In this document: positions 6,756-13,882 of the stretch, one piece after another
Position numbering within the stretch: the stretch's first letter is position 1
How the letters are laid out: the number at the start of each line of letters is the position of its first letter
Assembly: GCA_014238935.1 (NCBI GenBank)
Contig: JABAAD010000007.1
Location: 240 to 14,121 of the forward strand
Source: Alphaproteobacteria bacterium
GTDB taxonomy: Bacteria > Pseudomonadota > Alphaproteobacteria > JABSOH01 > JABAAW01
Direction of reading: 5' to 3'
Length of the DNA: 13,882 nucleotides
Position numbers and translations under genes: made by a program
The notes under the pieces: generated by a model
What the model was told of the DNA's origin: nothing
The model's database searches: none
The model's input: only the letters and a program-made list of their open reading frames with translations

Positions 6756-7416
6756 ACCCTTTGCCTCCTGCTGCCAGCGTGAGGTCGCAACGCACTTTGC
6801 TTTGCAAGCTCAAAGGCAGGCTCTCGTGCAAAGCGACGACGGCTGCCCCGCCGCGCTCCAAGTGTGCAAGCAGGCAGCGATGCAGCCCTCGCCTTGCGCG
6901 TGCGTCGAGCGAGGCTTGCGGCTCGTCGAGCAACCACAATCTCGCGTGCGGTCTCAATGCCAACATCGCAAGCGCGCCGCGCTGACGCTCGCCTGCAGAC
7001 AAGCGCGAGAGGGAGAGGTGCCAAAAGTCTTCGAGCGCAAACCAGCGCGCGGCAGAAGGTAGCGTCGTTTCGTGTTCGCGCGGCGAGAAGATCTTTGCCC
7101 AAAAACGCAAGTTTTCAAAAAGGCTCAACCCACTCAGAAAGGGAGCGCGGTGTCCGACTAGCATCGCCTTGTAAGCCAGCTCGGAGAAAGAGACGAGGCG
7201 GTTTCGGTATCGCACGCGCCCCTTCGTGCGAATGCCCTGCTGCGCCACGCCGCACAGACTTTGCAACAAGCAACTCTTGCCGCTGCCGTTCGCGCCGCGG
7301 AGCGTCGTCAAGCAGCCCTCGTCGAGAGAAAAGGACAGATCGGAAAACAGAAGTCGATCTTCCGTCGCGCACGAAAGTTCCTCCACCTCAAGACAGCGAA
7401 TCGAGCTGCGCGACAT
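6748..7416 (-). CDS. ccmA: Haem exporter ATP-binding subunit CcmA
   Basis: CcmA is the cytoplasmic ABC ATPase of the CcmAB(CD) complex. The 222-aa product has the full ATPase set: Walker A GANGSGKS (41-48), signature LSAGERQ (139-145), Walker B LWLLDEP (160-166) with the catalytic Glu, D-loop ASLD (168-171) and the switch histidine in VALHE (His197). Length is normal. The start codon shares one base with the ptsN stop (TGATG), and its own end overlaps ccmB by 8 nt. Confidence 0.96.
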   Translation of the reverse strand: MSRSSIRCLEVEELSCATEDRLLFSDLSFSLDEGCLTTLRGANGSGKSCLLQSLCGVAQQGIRTKGRVRYRNRLVSFSELAYKAMLVGHRAPFLSGLSLFENLRFWAKIFSPREHETTLPSAARWFALEDFWHLSLSRLSAGERQRGALAMLALRPHARLWLLDEPQASLDARARRGLHRCLLAHLERGGAAVVALHESLPLSLQSKVRCDLTLAAGGKGYG

Positions 7417-7886
7417 CAGCCGCGAGTAGCCTTGTGCTCGTGGCTTTTCAACAGCTCGAAAATCTCGTCGCGGCTCTTGGCACGCCGCAACGCCTCTTGC
7501 AGGGGCTTTTGCGACATAACCAGCGAAATGTGCGCGATCGTTCGCGCGTGCTGCGCTCCATGCGCCGTATCGACAAGCAGCAGGAACAGAAGATCAACGG
7601 GCTTGTCGTCGGGCGCATCGAAGCCAATCGGTTTGTCGAGACGCGCGAAGCAGCCCAACGCGCCGTCGATTTCCTCGACCAATGCGTGTGGTAGCGCGAC
7701 ACCGCCGCCGATCGCCGTCGATCCCAGCTTTTCGCGCTCCAACAACAACCCCAACGCACGCGCGCGATCCAACGCGTGGCTTTCCCCAAGGCGATCGAGC
7801 ATCGTCTCGAAAGCATGACGGCGCGAGCGCGCCTTCAACGAAACGAAGATCGCATCCAACGACAGCAGCTCTTCGATGAGAATCAT
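7416..7886 (-). CDS. ptsN: Nitrogen PTS EIIA component PtsN (EIIA-Ntr)
   Basis: PtsN is the terminal phosphoacceptor of the regulatory nitrogen phosphotransferase chain (PtsP, PtsO/NPr, PtsN). It controls potassium transport, nitrogen and stress responses and has no sugar permease attached. The 156-aa product has the EIIA fold pattern. The phosphorylated histidine is in GGGVALPHALVE (His67), followed by LARLDKPIGFDA-like and VDLLFLLLVD segments and a C-terminal helix ending EIFELLKSHE. The ATG overlaps the dapE stop as ATGA, which fixes the start. Placement between dapE and ccmA is unusual: ptsN commonly follows rpoN/hpf in Proteobacteria. Confidence 0.94.
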   Translation of the reverse strand: MILIEELLSLDAIFVSLKARSRRHAFETMLDRLGESHALDRARALGLLLEREKLGSTAIGGGVALPHALVEEIDGALGCFARLDKPIGFDAPDDKPVDLLFLLLVDTAHGAQHARTIAHISLVMSQKPLQEALRRAKSRDEIFELLKSHEHKATRG

Positions 7887-9091
7887 GACGAAAAAAATTT
7901 CCTCAAAACAACATGATAAATATCTCTCAGCCGCTCCAAATCTTCGAGCGGAATACACTCGTCGATCGCATGCATGCTGGCACCGACGGGACCGAAGTCC
8001 AAAGTCGGACAGAGGCTGTAGAGAAAGCGCGAATCCGAAGTGCCGCCTTGCGTCGACAAACAAGGCGTCAGTCCGCACACCTCCTCGATCGCAGAGGCGA
8101 CAAGTCCGCTGAAGGCGTTGGCGGGCGTGAGAAAAACCTTCGCGCCAGACAAACGCTCCGTATCCACATCGATATTATGCTCGCTCGCCTTCTCGTGTAG
8201 CAAGGCGAGCAGGCTTTCTTCGTCGTGGAGCGGATTGTAACGAATGCTCACCAATGCCTCGGCGCTGCCAGGCAGCATGTTCGAAACATGCGTGTCCGTA
8301 GACAAGCTCGCTATCTGCAAGGTGGAGGCTTCGAACATGCCGTCGCTCGTCCCCGCGTCCAACGAAAGCTTCGAGAGCGCGTGCAAAAAAGGCAGAAACT
8401 TGTGCGCAGCATTCTCCGCCAAGTGCGGATAGGCGCTGTGTCCCGCTTTGCCGTGCACGCGCAAGCGCAGGCTCAACGAGCCGCGTCGTCCGATCTTAAT
8501 GCGATCGCCCAACCTGCGTTCGCTGGTGGGCTCGCCGGTCAAGCAGGCGTCGAAGTCCTTGTCTTTCTCCTCCAACGCTTCGAGCAGTGCCCGTGTGCCG
8601 AAACGCGCCGAGCCCTCCTCGTCGCCCGTCAGTAGCACGACGACCGAGCCGCGCGTCAAGTTCTCTTCCGCCAAGAAGTCGTGCGCGGCAGCGATGAAAG
8701 CTGCGACCGAGCTTTTCATGTCTACGCTGCCTCTGCCGATCAGCATGTCGTCTTTCACCGCCGCGGCGTAAGGAGGCGACGACCACAGCGCGGCATCTCC
8801 CGCACAAACAGTATCGAGGTGTCCGCAGAAGACGAACACGGGTTTTGTCGTACCCGCGCGTGCGTAGAGGTTGTCGGTCGCATCGATCCCTGTTCCCAAG
8901 CGGTAGCGACGAACGGCAAAGCCCGCCGTCTCCAAGGTTGAGCCGACCTCGTCGAAAATCTTTCCTCGAGCAGGGGTCGTCGTGCACGCACGCACGAGGG
9001 ATTGCGCCAAGCGTAGAGGCGAAGAGCGCGCACACGCAATCGCAGAGCGGTCGAAACGCTCGTCGTTGATATGTTTTGCACGCTCCCTCAT
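7883..9091 (-). CDS. dapE: Succinyl-diaminopimelate desuccinylase DapE
   Basis: DapE is a dinuclear zinc hydrolase that converts N-succinyl-L,L-diaminopimelate to L,L-diaminopimelate for lysine and peptidoglycan. The 402-aa product has the M20 peptidase residues in order: HLDTV (His91, Asp93), GRGSVDMK (bridging Asp124), TGDEEG (catalytic Glu158 and metal Glu159), LTGEPTSE (Glu187), the dimerisation-domain motif GKAGHSAYPHLAENAAH, and the last zinc ligand in GASMHAIDE (His374). The ATG at 9089-9091 lies 10 nt after dapD. It gives about 25 extra residues before the usual LAQSLVRACTTTP start of the family, but no better start codon is visible. The stop overlaps the ptsN ATG. Confidence 0.95.
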   Translation of the reverse strand: MRERAKHINDERFDRSAIACARSSPLRLAQSLVRACTTTPARGKIFDEVGSTLETAGFAVRRYRLGTGIDATDNLYARAGTTKPVFVFCGHLDTVCAGDAALWSSPPYAAAVKDDMLIGRGSVDMKSSVAAFIAAAHDFLAEENLTRGSVVVLLTGDEEGSARFGTRALLEALEEKDKDFDACLTGEPTSERRLGDRIKIGRRGSLSLRLRVHGKAGHSAYPHLAENAAHKFLPFLHALSKLSLDAGTSDGMFEASTLQIASLSTDTHVSNMLPGSAEALVSIRYNPLHDEESLLALLHEKASEHNIDVDTERLSGAKVFLTPANAFSGLVASAIEEVCGLTPCLSTQGGTSDSRFLYSLCPTLDFGPVGASMHAIDECIPLEDLERLRDIYHVVLRKFFSS

Positions 9092-9101
9092 GCCTGCTTT
9101 C

Positions 9102-9971
9102 TTACGCTTGGAGCAATGCGTCTCGGAGCAGGTCGTTGATGGCGGTTTTTGATTTTGTCTTTGCATCGACTCGTTTGACGATAACGGCACAAGCTAAGTT
9201 CGGCGCAACATCGCCGTTGGCAAGCAGAGGCGTTCGTGCAGGCAGCGAGCCCGGCACGACGACAGATCCTGCCGGCACGCGACCGACATGCACCTCGCCG
9301 CTGCTGCGATCGACGATTCGCGTCGATTGTCCCAAGAAGACACCCATAGCGATCACGCTGCCTCGTTCCACGATCACCCCTTCGGCGACTTCCGAGCGCG
9401 CACCGATGAAACAATCGTCCTCGACGATCACAGGAGAGGCTTGCAAGGGCTCCAGCACACCGCCGATACCCGCGCCGCCTGAGACATGCACGCGCTTGCC
9501 GATTTGCGCGCAAGAACCCACAGTAGACCATGTGTCGATCATCGTTCCTTCGTCGACATAGGCACCGATGTTGACGAAGCAAGGCATCAGGACGACATCG
9601 CGGGCAATGTAGGCACCGCGGCGCACGACGCAGTTCGGAACGGCACGAAAGGCGGCGTTGCGAAACTCGGGTTCTTGCCAGTCGAGAAATTTGTTGTCGA
9701 CCTTGTCCCACCAACAGCTGCCCTGCGGCGCGCCTGCGACCGTCTTGAGCGGGGCCAGACGAAACGAGAGAAGGATCGCTTTCTTGACCCATTCGCAGAC
9801 AACCCACGACTCGCCTTGTGGCGTCGTCTGTTTGGAGGCGGCGCGAAGCTCGCCCGCGTCCAGCCGTGCCAACACCGCATCGACGGCGGCGCGGGCAGAA
9901 GAAGAAGAGGGGGAAAGCGTGTCGCGTTCCTCCCAGTAAGATTCGATCGATGCGCGGTGAGAATCGGACAT
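9102..9971 (-). CDS. dapD: 2,3,4,5-tetrahydropyridine-2,6-dicarboxylate N-succinyltransferase DapD
   Basis: DapD transfers a succinyl group from succinyl-CoA to tetrahydrodipicolinate in the succinylase branch of diaminopimelate/lysine synthesis. It is a trimer with a left-handed beta helix. The 289-aa product has the N-terminal helical domain ([14 protein letters not shown]), then the hexapeptide-repeat domain: [73 protein letters not shown] and [13 protein letters not shown]. It closes with [15 protein letters not shown], all highly typical. The ATG at 9969-9971 matches the family N-terminus. A longer reading would add about 32 hydrophobic residues that do not belong. No Shine-Dalgarno sequence is visible; the leader is T-rich. 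This is the first gene of the long minus-strand run. Confidence 0.96.
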   Translation of the reverse strand: MSDSHRASIESYWEERDTLSPSSSSARAAVDAVLARLDAGELRAASKQTTPQGESWVVCEWVKKAILLSFRLAPLKTVAGAPQGSCWWDKVDNKFLDWQEPEFRNAAFRAVPNCVVRRGAYIARDVVLMPCFVNIGAYVDEGTMIDTWSTVGSCAQIGKRVHVSGGAGIGGVLEPLQASPVIVEDDCFIGARSEVAEGVIVERGSVIAMGVFLGQSTRIVDRSSGEVHVGRVPAGSVVVPGSLPARTPLLANGDVAPNLACAVIVKRVDAKTKSKTAINDLLRDALLQA

Positions 9972-10049
9972 GAAAAAAAACAAAACAAACGCGAGGCAAA
10001 AACTCACCATAGCGCGAGTAGTTTGCCTTTGCAGAGTCAATGTGAGTAA

Positions 10050-10078
10050 AACATAACCTATAAACAAAAACTTTGCAA
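10050..10078 (-). promoter_or_regulatory. Candidate sigma70-type promoter for the dapD operon
   Basis: Reading the minus strand, TTGCAA (10078-10073) and TATGTT (10055-10050) are separated by exactly 17 bases. Each matches four of six consensus positions. This would give a leader of roughly 70 nt before the dapD ATG. It is inferred from pattern alone. Confidence 0.35.
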
Positions 10079-10086
10079 AGGAAGGA
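10079..10086 (+). promoter_or_regulatory. Ribosome binding site that supports the uvrD GTG start
   Basis: AGGAAGGA ends a few bases before the GTG at 10090-10092. This is a strong Shine-Dalgarno match and decides in favour of the GTG start. Confidence 0.6.
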
Positions 10087-10089
10087 CGG

Positions 10090-12332
10090 GTGGAGATCGA
10101 TCAGGCACAATTCGAACAACAATGGCTGGCATCGCTGAACGACAAGCAGCGCGAAGCTGTCGAATGTTTGGAGGGACCGCTGCTCGTGCTTGCCGGCGCG
10201 GGAACGGGAAAGACGCGCGTGCTCACCGTGCGCACGATGATGCTTGTCGTGAAACGCTGCGCGTATCCCTCGCAAATTTTGGCTGCAACCTTTACCAACA
10301 AAGCGTCGCGCGAGATCGTCGGGCGCATCGAATCGTTGCTCGGCGCAGAGACGCATCGTATGGCGCTCGGCACTTTTCACTCTCTCTCCGTCAAGCTGTT
10401 GCGACGATACGCCGCGACCGTAGGATTGCGTCGTGATTTCACGATCGTCGATACGGACGACCAAAGGCGACTTCTGAAAGAAGTTTTGCAAGATCTGTCG
10501 CAGGAATCCGATCCCAGCGCGACGCGTCGTTGGGGGTGGTTGATCCAACGATGGAAAGACCGCGCCCTCCAGCCCGCCGCCGTTCCCGACGAAGAAGCAG
10601 AGGGACGCGCACGCGATATCTATCGGCTCTACCAGCAGCGCCTTTTTGCGGCGGGCGCGTGCGATTTCGGAGACCTGATCCTCCATTGCGTCGAGCTCTT
10701 TCGCAACAACGCCGACATCTTGCGCCAGTGCCGCGAGCAGTATCGCTATTTGTTGTTCGACGAATATCAGGACACGAACATAGCCCAGTACCTTTGGATG
10801 CGCCTGCTCGCCGAAGGACACAAGAATATTTGTTGCGTCGGCGACGACGACCAGTCGATCTACGGCTGGCGCGGAGCAGAGGTAGGCAACATCTTGCGCT
10901 TCGAAAAAGACTTCCCGCAAGCGCGCGTCATTCGCTTGGAACGCAACTATCGCTCGCAGCCGCACATCCTGCACGCCGCAGCAGGACTGATTCGGCGGAA
11001 CAAGCAACGCATGGGCAAAACTCTGTGGACAAAACAGGAGGGTTTTGGCGCACAGGAACGAATTTCCATACGAGGATTCTACGACGGCAGAAGTGAAGCG
11101 CGCTCCATCGTAGAAGAGATCGAGGCGTTGCATCAAAGGCATGCGATCGGCTACGGACAGATCGCCGTCCTAGTGCGGACAGGAACGCAGACGCGTGCCT
11201 TCGAAGAAGCCTTTCTGTTCGAGGACATTCCCTATCGCGTCGTCGGCGGTGCACGGTTCTACGAGCGCGAAGAGATACGCGATGTCACAGCTTACCTGCG
11301 CGCGACGCATCAAAGCGCCGACAATTTGGCGTTTCGGCGTATTGCAAACAAGCCGGCGCGAGGGCTGGGAACGATCACCTTGCAGAAGTTGGCAAAGTTC
11401 GCTCAAGCGCAAGGGTTGCCGATGCAGGAAGCCGTAGCAGCGCTGTTGGAGCAAGGCATCGTAAAGGGACGCGCCGCTCACGCGCTGGGCGAGCTGTGTA
11501 AAAAGCTGCAGGTTTGGCGCAAGCAGGCGGACGAGATGCCTTTACGCAACCTTGTCGAACTTATCGTTTTGCAATCGAACTACGCGCAGCATTGGCACGG
11601 CAAGGCGGACGAGCAGACACGCCTCGACAACATCCGCGAGCTCTACTCTGCGCTGGATGAGGTCGAGAGTTTGGAAAGCTTTTTGGAGCATGTCGCCTTG
11701 GTCGCAGACGGAGAAGAGGGCGACGAGATAGGTCGCGTCTCGATCATGACCATGCATGCAGCAAAGGGCTTGGAGTTCGATGCCGTCTTCCTGCCGGGGT
11801 GGGAGGAAGGACTCTTTCCGATGCAACGCAGCCTGCAGGAAAAAGGCGAGAAGGCACTCGAAGAAGAACGCCGCCTCGCCTATGTAGCGCTCACGCGCGC
11901 ACGAAAGTATGTGACGATAGGTTATGCGCGCGTGCGTCACATCTTCGGACACATGCGTACCGCCGAGCCCTCCCGCTTTCTCAAAGAGATTCCCAAGGAT
12001 GTCGTCGCGCACGACGAGACCGTCGTCTACGACCTCGACGATACGGACGAGGGGTGGCAAGCCCGACCCGATTTGTCCTCTTCTTGGGAAGAAGAGCCCT
12101 CGAACGCGCACACGGATAATTTTATGCCCGCGAAGAAAGCGCACTCCCAATCGCAGGGGGAGGCAAAGGTTTGGAAGACAAACGTCTTGAAGACAGGAGA
12201 CCCGTGCAAACACCGTCAGCTCAGTGAGGGACGCGTCGTCGGTTGCGAGAAGAACACGCTCACCGTTTTCCGAACAAGGGCGTCTATCGAATCGACCGAA
12301 TCGACCCCGATTATGTTGTCGCGCTCGATTGA
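10090..12332 (+). CDS. uvrD: UvrD/PcrA-type DNA helicase II, with an apparent -1 frameshift near the 3' end
   Basis: This is a superfamily 1A 3'-5' DNA helicase acting in nucleotide excision and mismatch repair and in clearing stalled polymerase or RecA. Motifs are complete: Q motif LNDKQREAV (16-24), Walker A AGAGTGKT (35-42), TFTNKAS (67-73), TFHS (95-98), Walker B DEYQDTN (224-230), [13 protein letters not shown] (251-263), RLERNYRSQ (282-290), [10 protein letters not shown] (554-563) and [14 protein letters not shown] (592-605). A C-terminal Tudor-like domain follows ([20 protein letters not shown], up to residue 726). After the T4 at 12266-12269 the zero frame becomes unlike UvrD, whereas the -1 frame continues as [10 protein letters not shown]...DPDYVVALD and stops with TGA at 12330-12332. 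The interval given assumes one base is missing there (about 747 aa restored). Read literally, the zero frame continues into the MATE gene to 13746. The start is GTG with a strong ribosome binding site. Confidence 0.9.
12266..12269 (+). other. Probable frameshift site in uvrD (T4 run)
   Basis: The zero frame reads ACC GTT TTC CGA; adding one T gives ACC GTT TTT CCG AAC AAG, which continues the Tudor-like domain as LTV-FPNKG. The codons are not a canonical slippery heptamer, so an indel mutation, a homopolymer sequencing error or transcriptional slippage are more likely than programmed ribosomal frameshifting. Confidence 0.65.
12288..12305. repeat. Perfect 9-bp tandem duplication at the uvrD 3' end
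   Basis: CGAATCGAC occurs twice back to back. In the -1 frame, the one that fits UvrD, it encodes Arg-Ile-Asp twice (RIDRID). The unit is a multiple of three and leaves that frame open to the TGA at 12332. Confidence 0.85.
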
Positions 12333-13746
12333 CGAAACAAGAAGGCTTGCGTCCTTCTTCCGATCGCCGTCGATGCAGGACTGCCTGCGCCGCGCCGCGC
12401 CGATCATCGCAGGGCATGTCACGATCGCGCTCTTGGGGGTCGTCGACACCGCCGTAGCAGGACGCATGCCGGGCGTAGTCTTCCTCGCCGCCGTGGGCTT
12501 GGGAAGCATCTTCGCCCATTTCGTCTTTTGGCTCTTCGGATTCTTGCGCATGGGAACGACAGGGGTGACAGCCCAAGCGCTCGGCGCAAAAGACGCACGC
12601 GGCGTGAGACTCTCGCTGTTGCGCGGCGCAAGCTTCGGAGCGACGCTGGGATTGCTCCTCCTCCTGCTCTCTCCCCTGCTCGTCTTTTTTGCAGTCGAGC
12701 TCTATGTGCAAGACAAAACGCTCACGCAGCCCTTCGCGCAATATCTCGTCGTCCGCTTTGTCGGCGCGCCCTTCGCGCTTGCCTCGTACGCCTTTTACGG
12801 ATGGTTTTTGGGAATCAATCGCAGCGCCTTGATGATGCTGATCCAAACCTTCGTCATCGCCGCGAACATCGTCTTGAGCCCTCTGTTCGCCTTCGGATTC
12901 GGATGGGGAGTCGCAGGAATCGCGTGGGCTACGGTGACAGCGGAAATCCTCGGTGCCGTTCTTTCGCTCGTCTGCGTCGTGAGAATCCTGTCGCGCTCCC
13001 CCCACCTCCAACTGACGCGCAGGATCGCGCGCGCAGACCTTCTCGATTTTCACGAGGTCAAAAGATTTTTTACCATCAACACGCACATCTTCTTGCGCAC
13101 GCTGTGCATGCTGCTCGCCTTCCAGTTCTTTTGGTTTCTCTCGGCTTCGGTCGGCAACATCGCGCTTGCCGTCAACACCATTCTGCGGCAGTTGATCGAG
13201 ATCGCCGCCTACGCACTCGACGGATTCGCGCTCGCCGGCGAGGCGATGGCAGGCGAACAGGTCGCACGGCAAGCAAGCAAAAAGAAACGCTTGAATGATA
13301 GCTGGGCTGACCGCTCGGCTGCTCGCTTGACTTCCGTCGACTCGGTCGTGCGCGTCGTCTTCGTGTGGTCGTGCATCTTTGCCCTTCTCTTCGCCCTCGT
13401 CTACGCCCTCGCCTTCGAGCCCATCGTCGCGGGATTCACCGATCTCGAAGCGGTGCGCGCAGCTGCTCCCGCATACCGATGGTTTGCCGTCTTCGTTCCC
13501 GTCGTCGCCGTTTGGGCATACGCGTGGGACGGAATCTTTCTCGGACTAACCCTAACCCGCGAAATCATGGTCGGCATGGCGTTGGCGGCAACGGGATTTG
13601 TGCTCTGCGCGCTGCCGCTCACCGCCCTCTTCGGCAACGCAGGGCTGTGGGTCGCGCTGTACCTGTTCTTCGCATTTCGCGCTCTGACGCTGTATATCTT
13701 TTGGAGGAAGTGGCGCAAAAAAATCAGCAAGGGCTTTGTCCGATGA
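12313..13746 (+). CDS. DinF-subfamily MATE efflux transporter
   Basis: MATE family proteins are 12-helix antiporters that export cationic or organic compounds using a sodium or proton gradient. The DinF branch is linked to DNA damage and oxidative stress in some bacteria. The product is about 477 aa. Its N-terminal repeat has [11 protein letters not shown] (40-50) and the DinF hallmark [16 protein letters not shown] (77-92). The C-terminal repeat has [20 protein letters not shown], and a basic tail ([12 protein letters not shown]) ends the protein. Start choice is uncertain. The ATG at 12313-12315 overlaps the corrected uvrD end by 20 nt; an ATG at 12373-12375 ([10 protein letters not shown]) would give a shorter N-terminus. 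Neither has a clear ribosome binding site, which fits coupling to uvrD translation. In the sequence as given, the gene is in frame with the helicase and would be read as one 1218-aa product. Confidence 0.88.
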   Translation: MLSRSIDETRRLASFFRSPSMQDCLRRAAPIIAGHVTIALLGVVDTAVAGRMPGVVFLAAVGLGSIFAHFVFWLFGFLRMGTTGVTAQALGAKDARGVRLSLLRGASFGATLGLLLLLLSPLLVFFAVELYVQDKTLTQPFAQYLVVRFVGAPFALASYAFYGWFLGINRSALMMLIQTFVIAANIVLSPLFAFGFGWGVAGIAWATVTAEILGAVLSLVCVVRILSRSPHLQLTRRIARADLLDFHEVKRFFTINTHIFLRTLCMLLAFQFFWFLSASVGNIALAVNTILRQLIEIAAYALDGFALAGEAMAGEQVARQASKKKRLNDSWADRSAARLTSVDSVVRVVFVWSCIFALLFALVYALAFEPIVAGFTDLEAVRAAAPAYRWFAVFVPVVAVWAYAWDGIFLGLTLTREIMVGMALAATGFVLCALPLTALFGNAGLWVALYLFFAFRALTLYIFWRKWRKKISKGFVR

Positions 13747-13765
13747 CAAACCGCAACAGGCAGTG

Positions 13766-13882
13766 ATGCGCGAAATCGTCGTCGATACGGAAACAACAGG
13801 GCTGGACGCGCTGCAGGGGCACAAGATCGTCGAGATCGGCTGCGTCGAACTGCAACATTGCGTGCCGACAGGAAACGCTGTC
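13766..13882 (+). CDS. dnaQ: DNA polymerase III epsilon subunit DnaQ (N-terminus, cut by window edge)
   Basis: DnaQ is the 3'-5' proofreading exonuclease of the replicative polymerase. Only 39 residues are visible. They start [20 protein letters not shown] and go on with IVEIGCVEL, which is the exonuclease I motif with the catalytic Asp7 and Glu9 followed by the typical ghrivEIG strand. The ATG is preceded by CAGG at five to six bases, 19 nt after the MATE stop, so it probably shares the uvrD transcript. The gene runs off the right edge. Another DEDD-family exonuclease cannot be fully excluded from this short part, but the N-terminus is characteristic of DnaQ. Confidence 0.88.
   Translation, partial: MREIVVDTETTGLDALQGHKIVEIGCVELQHCVPTGNAV

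Larger units (their letters stand above)
9972..10089. promoter_or_regulatory. Divergent intergenic region between dapD and uvrD
   Basis: This 118-nt spacer is the only sizeable non-coding stretch in the window and must hold the 5' signals of both transcription units. It is clearly richer in A and T than the flanking genes. It contains a perfect 10-bp palindrome CTTTGCAAAG (10071-10080), with a related CTTTGCAGA upstream at 10027-10035, and an A-rich run next to the dapD start. I see no RNA gene in it. Confidence 0.6.

Noticed and set aside
9972..10067. Hydrophobic N-terminal extension of DapD from an upstream TTG
   Set aside because: DapD is cytosolic and the family N-terminus begins at the ATG at 9971. 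The extension covers the promoter-like spacer and has no Shine-Dalgarno support.
12262..12273. Programmed -1 ribosomal frameshifting at GTTTTC
   Set aside because: Zero-frame codons GTT TTC would slip to CGT TTT. The valine tRNA would mispair at the first two positions, so this is not an X-XXY-YYZ site, and I see no obvious downstream stem.
13546..13558. Telomere-like CTAACCCTAACCC stretch
   Set aside because: Only two units, fully inside the MATE coding region, where it encodes Leu-Thr-Leu-Thr. No biological reason for a telomere repeat here.
10090..13746. A natural bifunctional UvrD-MATE fusion protein of 1218 residues
   Set aside because: The UvrD C-terminal sequence and stop are recognisable in the -1 frame, the linker in the zero frame has no domain character, and a one-base correction gives two ordinary genes with a 20-nt overlap.
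1..13882. Mobile elements, CRISPR arrays, tRNA or rRNA genes, defence islands
   Set aside because: Searched for by eye on both strands. No transposase, integrase, regularly spaced repeats, cloverleaf-like sequence or defence proteins were seen, and nearly all bases are explained by housekeeping genes.

Overview
The window looks like a compact alphaproteobacterial chromosome segment of mid-range GC (roughly mid-50s percent by eye). This rests on protein resemblance only: an alphaproteobacterial-type HisZ, a DapD/DapE pair, the full System I cytochrome c maturation set with CcmI, PtsN, and a UvrD with the usual C-terminal domain. Nearly every base is coding, and neighbouring genes often overlap or sit within about 25 nt of each other. 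I see no tRNA, rRNA, insertion sequence, CRISPR array or phage gene. I cannot name the genus.

Left and centre (1 to about 9971, all minus strand): one uninterrupted unidirectional run of 14 genes. In the direction of transcription it reads dapD, dapE, ptsN, ccmA, ccmB, ccmC, ccmD, ccmE, ccmF, ccmG, ccmH, ccmI, an unrecognised 161-aa protein with a CXXC and a C-terminal membrane segment, and hisZ, which runs off the left edge. The junctions (ATGA, TGATG, an 8-nt overlap, and gaps of 9 to 27 nt) leave little room for internal promoters or terminators, so a single long operon is likely. It combines diaminopimelate/lysine synthesis, a nitrogen-PTS regulator, a complete haem delivery and apocytochrome reduction/ligation pathway, and histidine biosynthesis.

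How the ccm genes work together: CcmA and CcmB form the ABC transporter-like part. CcmC and CcmD load haem onto the histidine of CcmE. CcmG and CcmH keep the apocytochrome CXXCH thiols reduced. CcmF with CcmH and CcmI attaches haem. All catalytic and haem-binding motifs are visible, so the pathway looks functional. CcmI is short (205 aa).

A divergent spacer of 118 nt (9972-10089) carries the likely dapD promoter and the uvrD leader.

Right (10090 to the end, plus strand): a UvrD/PcrA-type helicase, a DinF-type MATE transporter and the start of dnaQ (DNA polymerase III epsilon). As written, the helicase frame runs into the MATE gene and gives an apparent 1218-aa fusion. Close reading shows that the expected end of UvrD lies in the -1 frame just after a T4 run at 12266-12269 and stops at 12332. 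The fusion therefore looks like the product of a one-base indel (real or a sequencing error), not a designed bifunctional protein. I found no convincing new defence or mobile system. The best leads are this frameshift, the orphan CXXC protein beside ccmI, and the unusual make-up of the 14-gene run.
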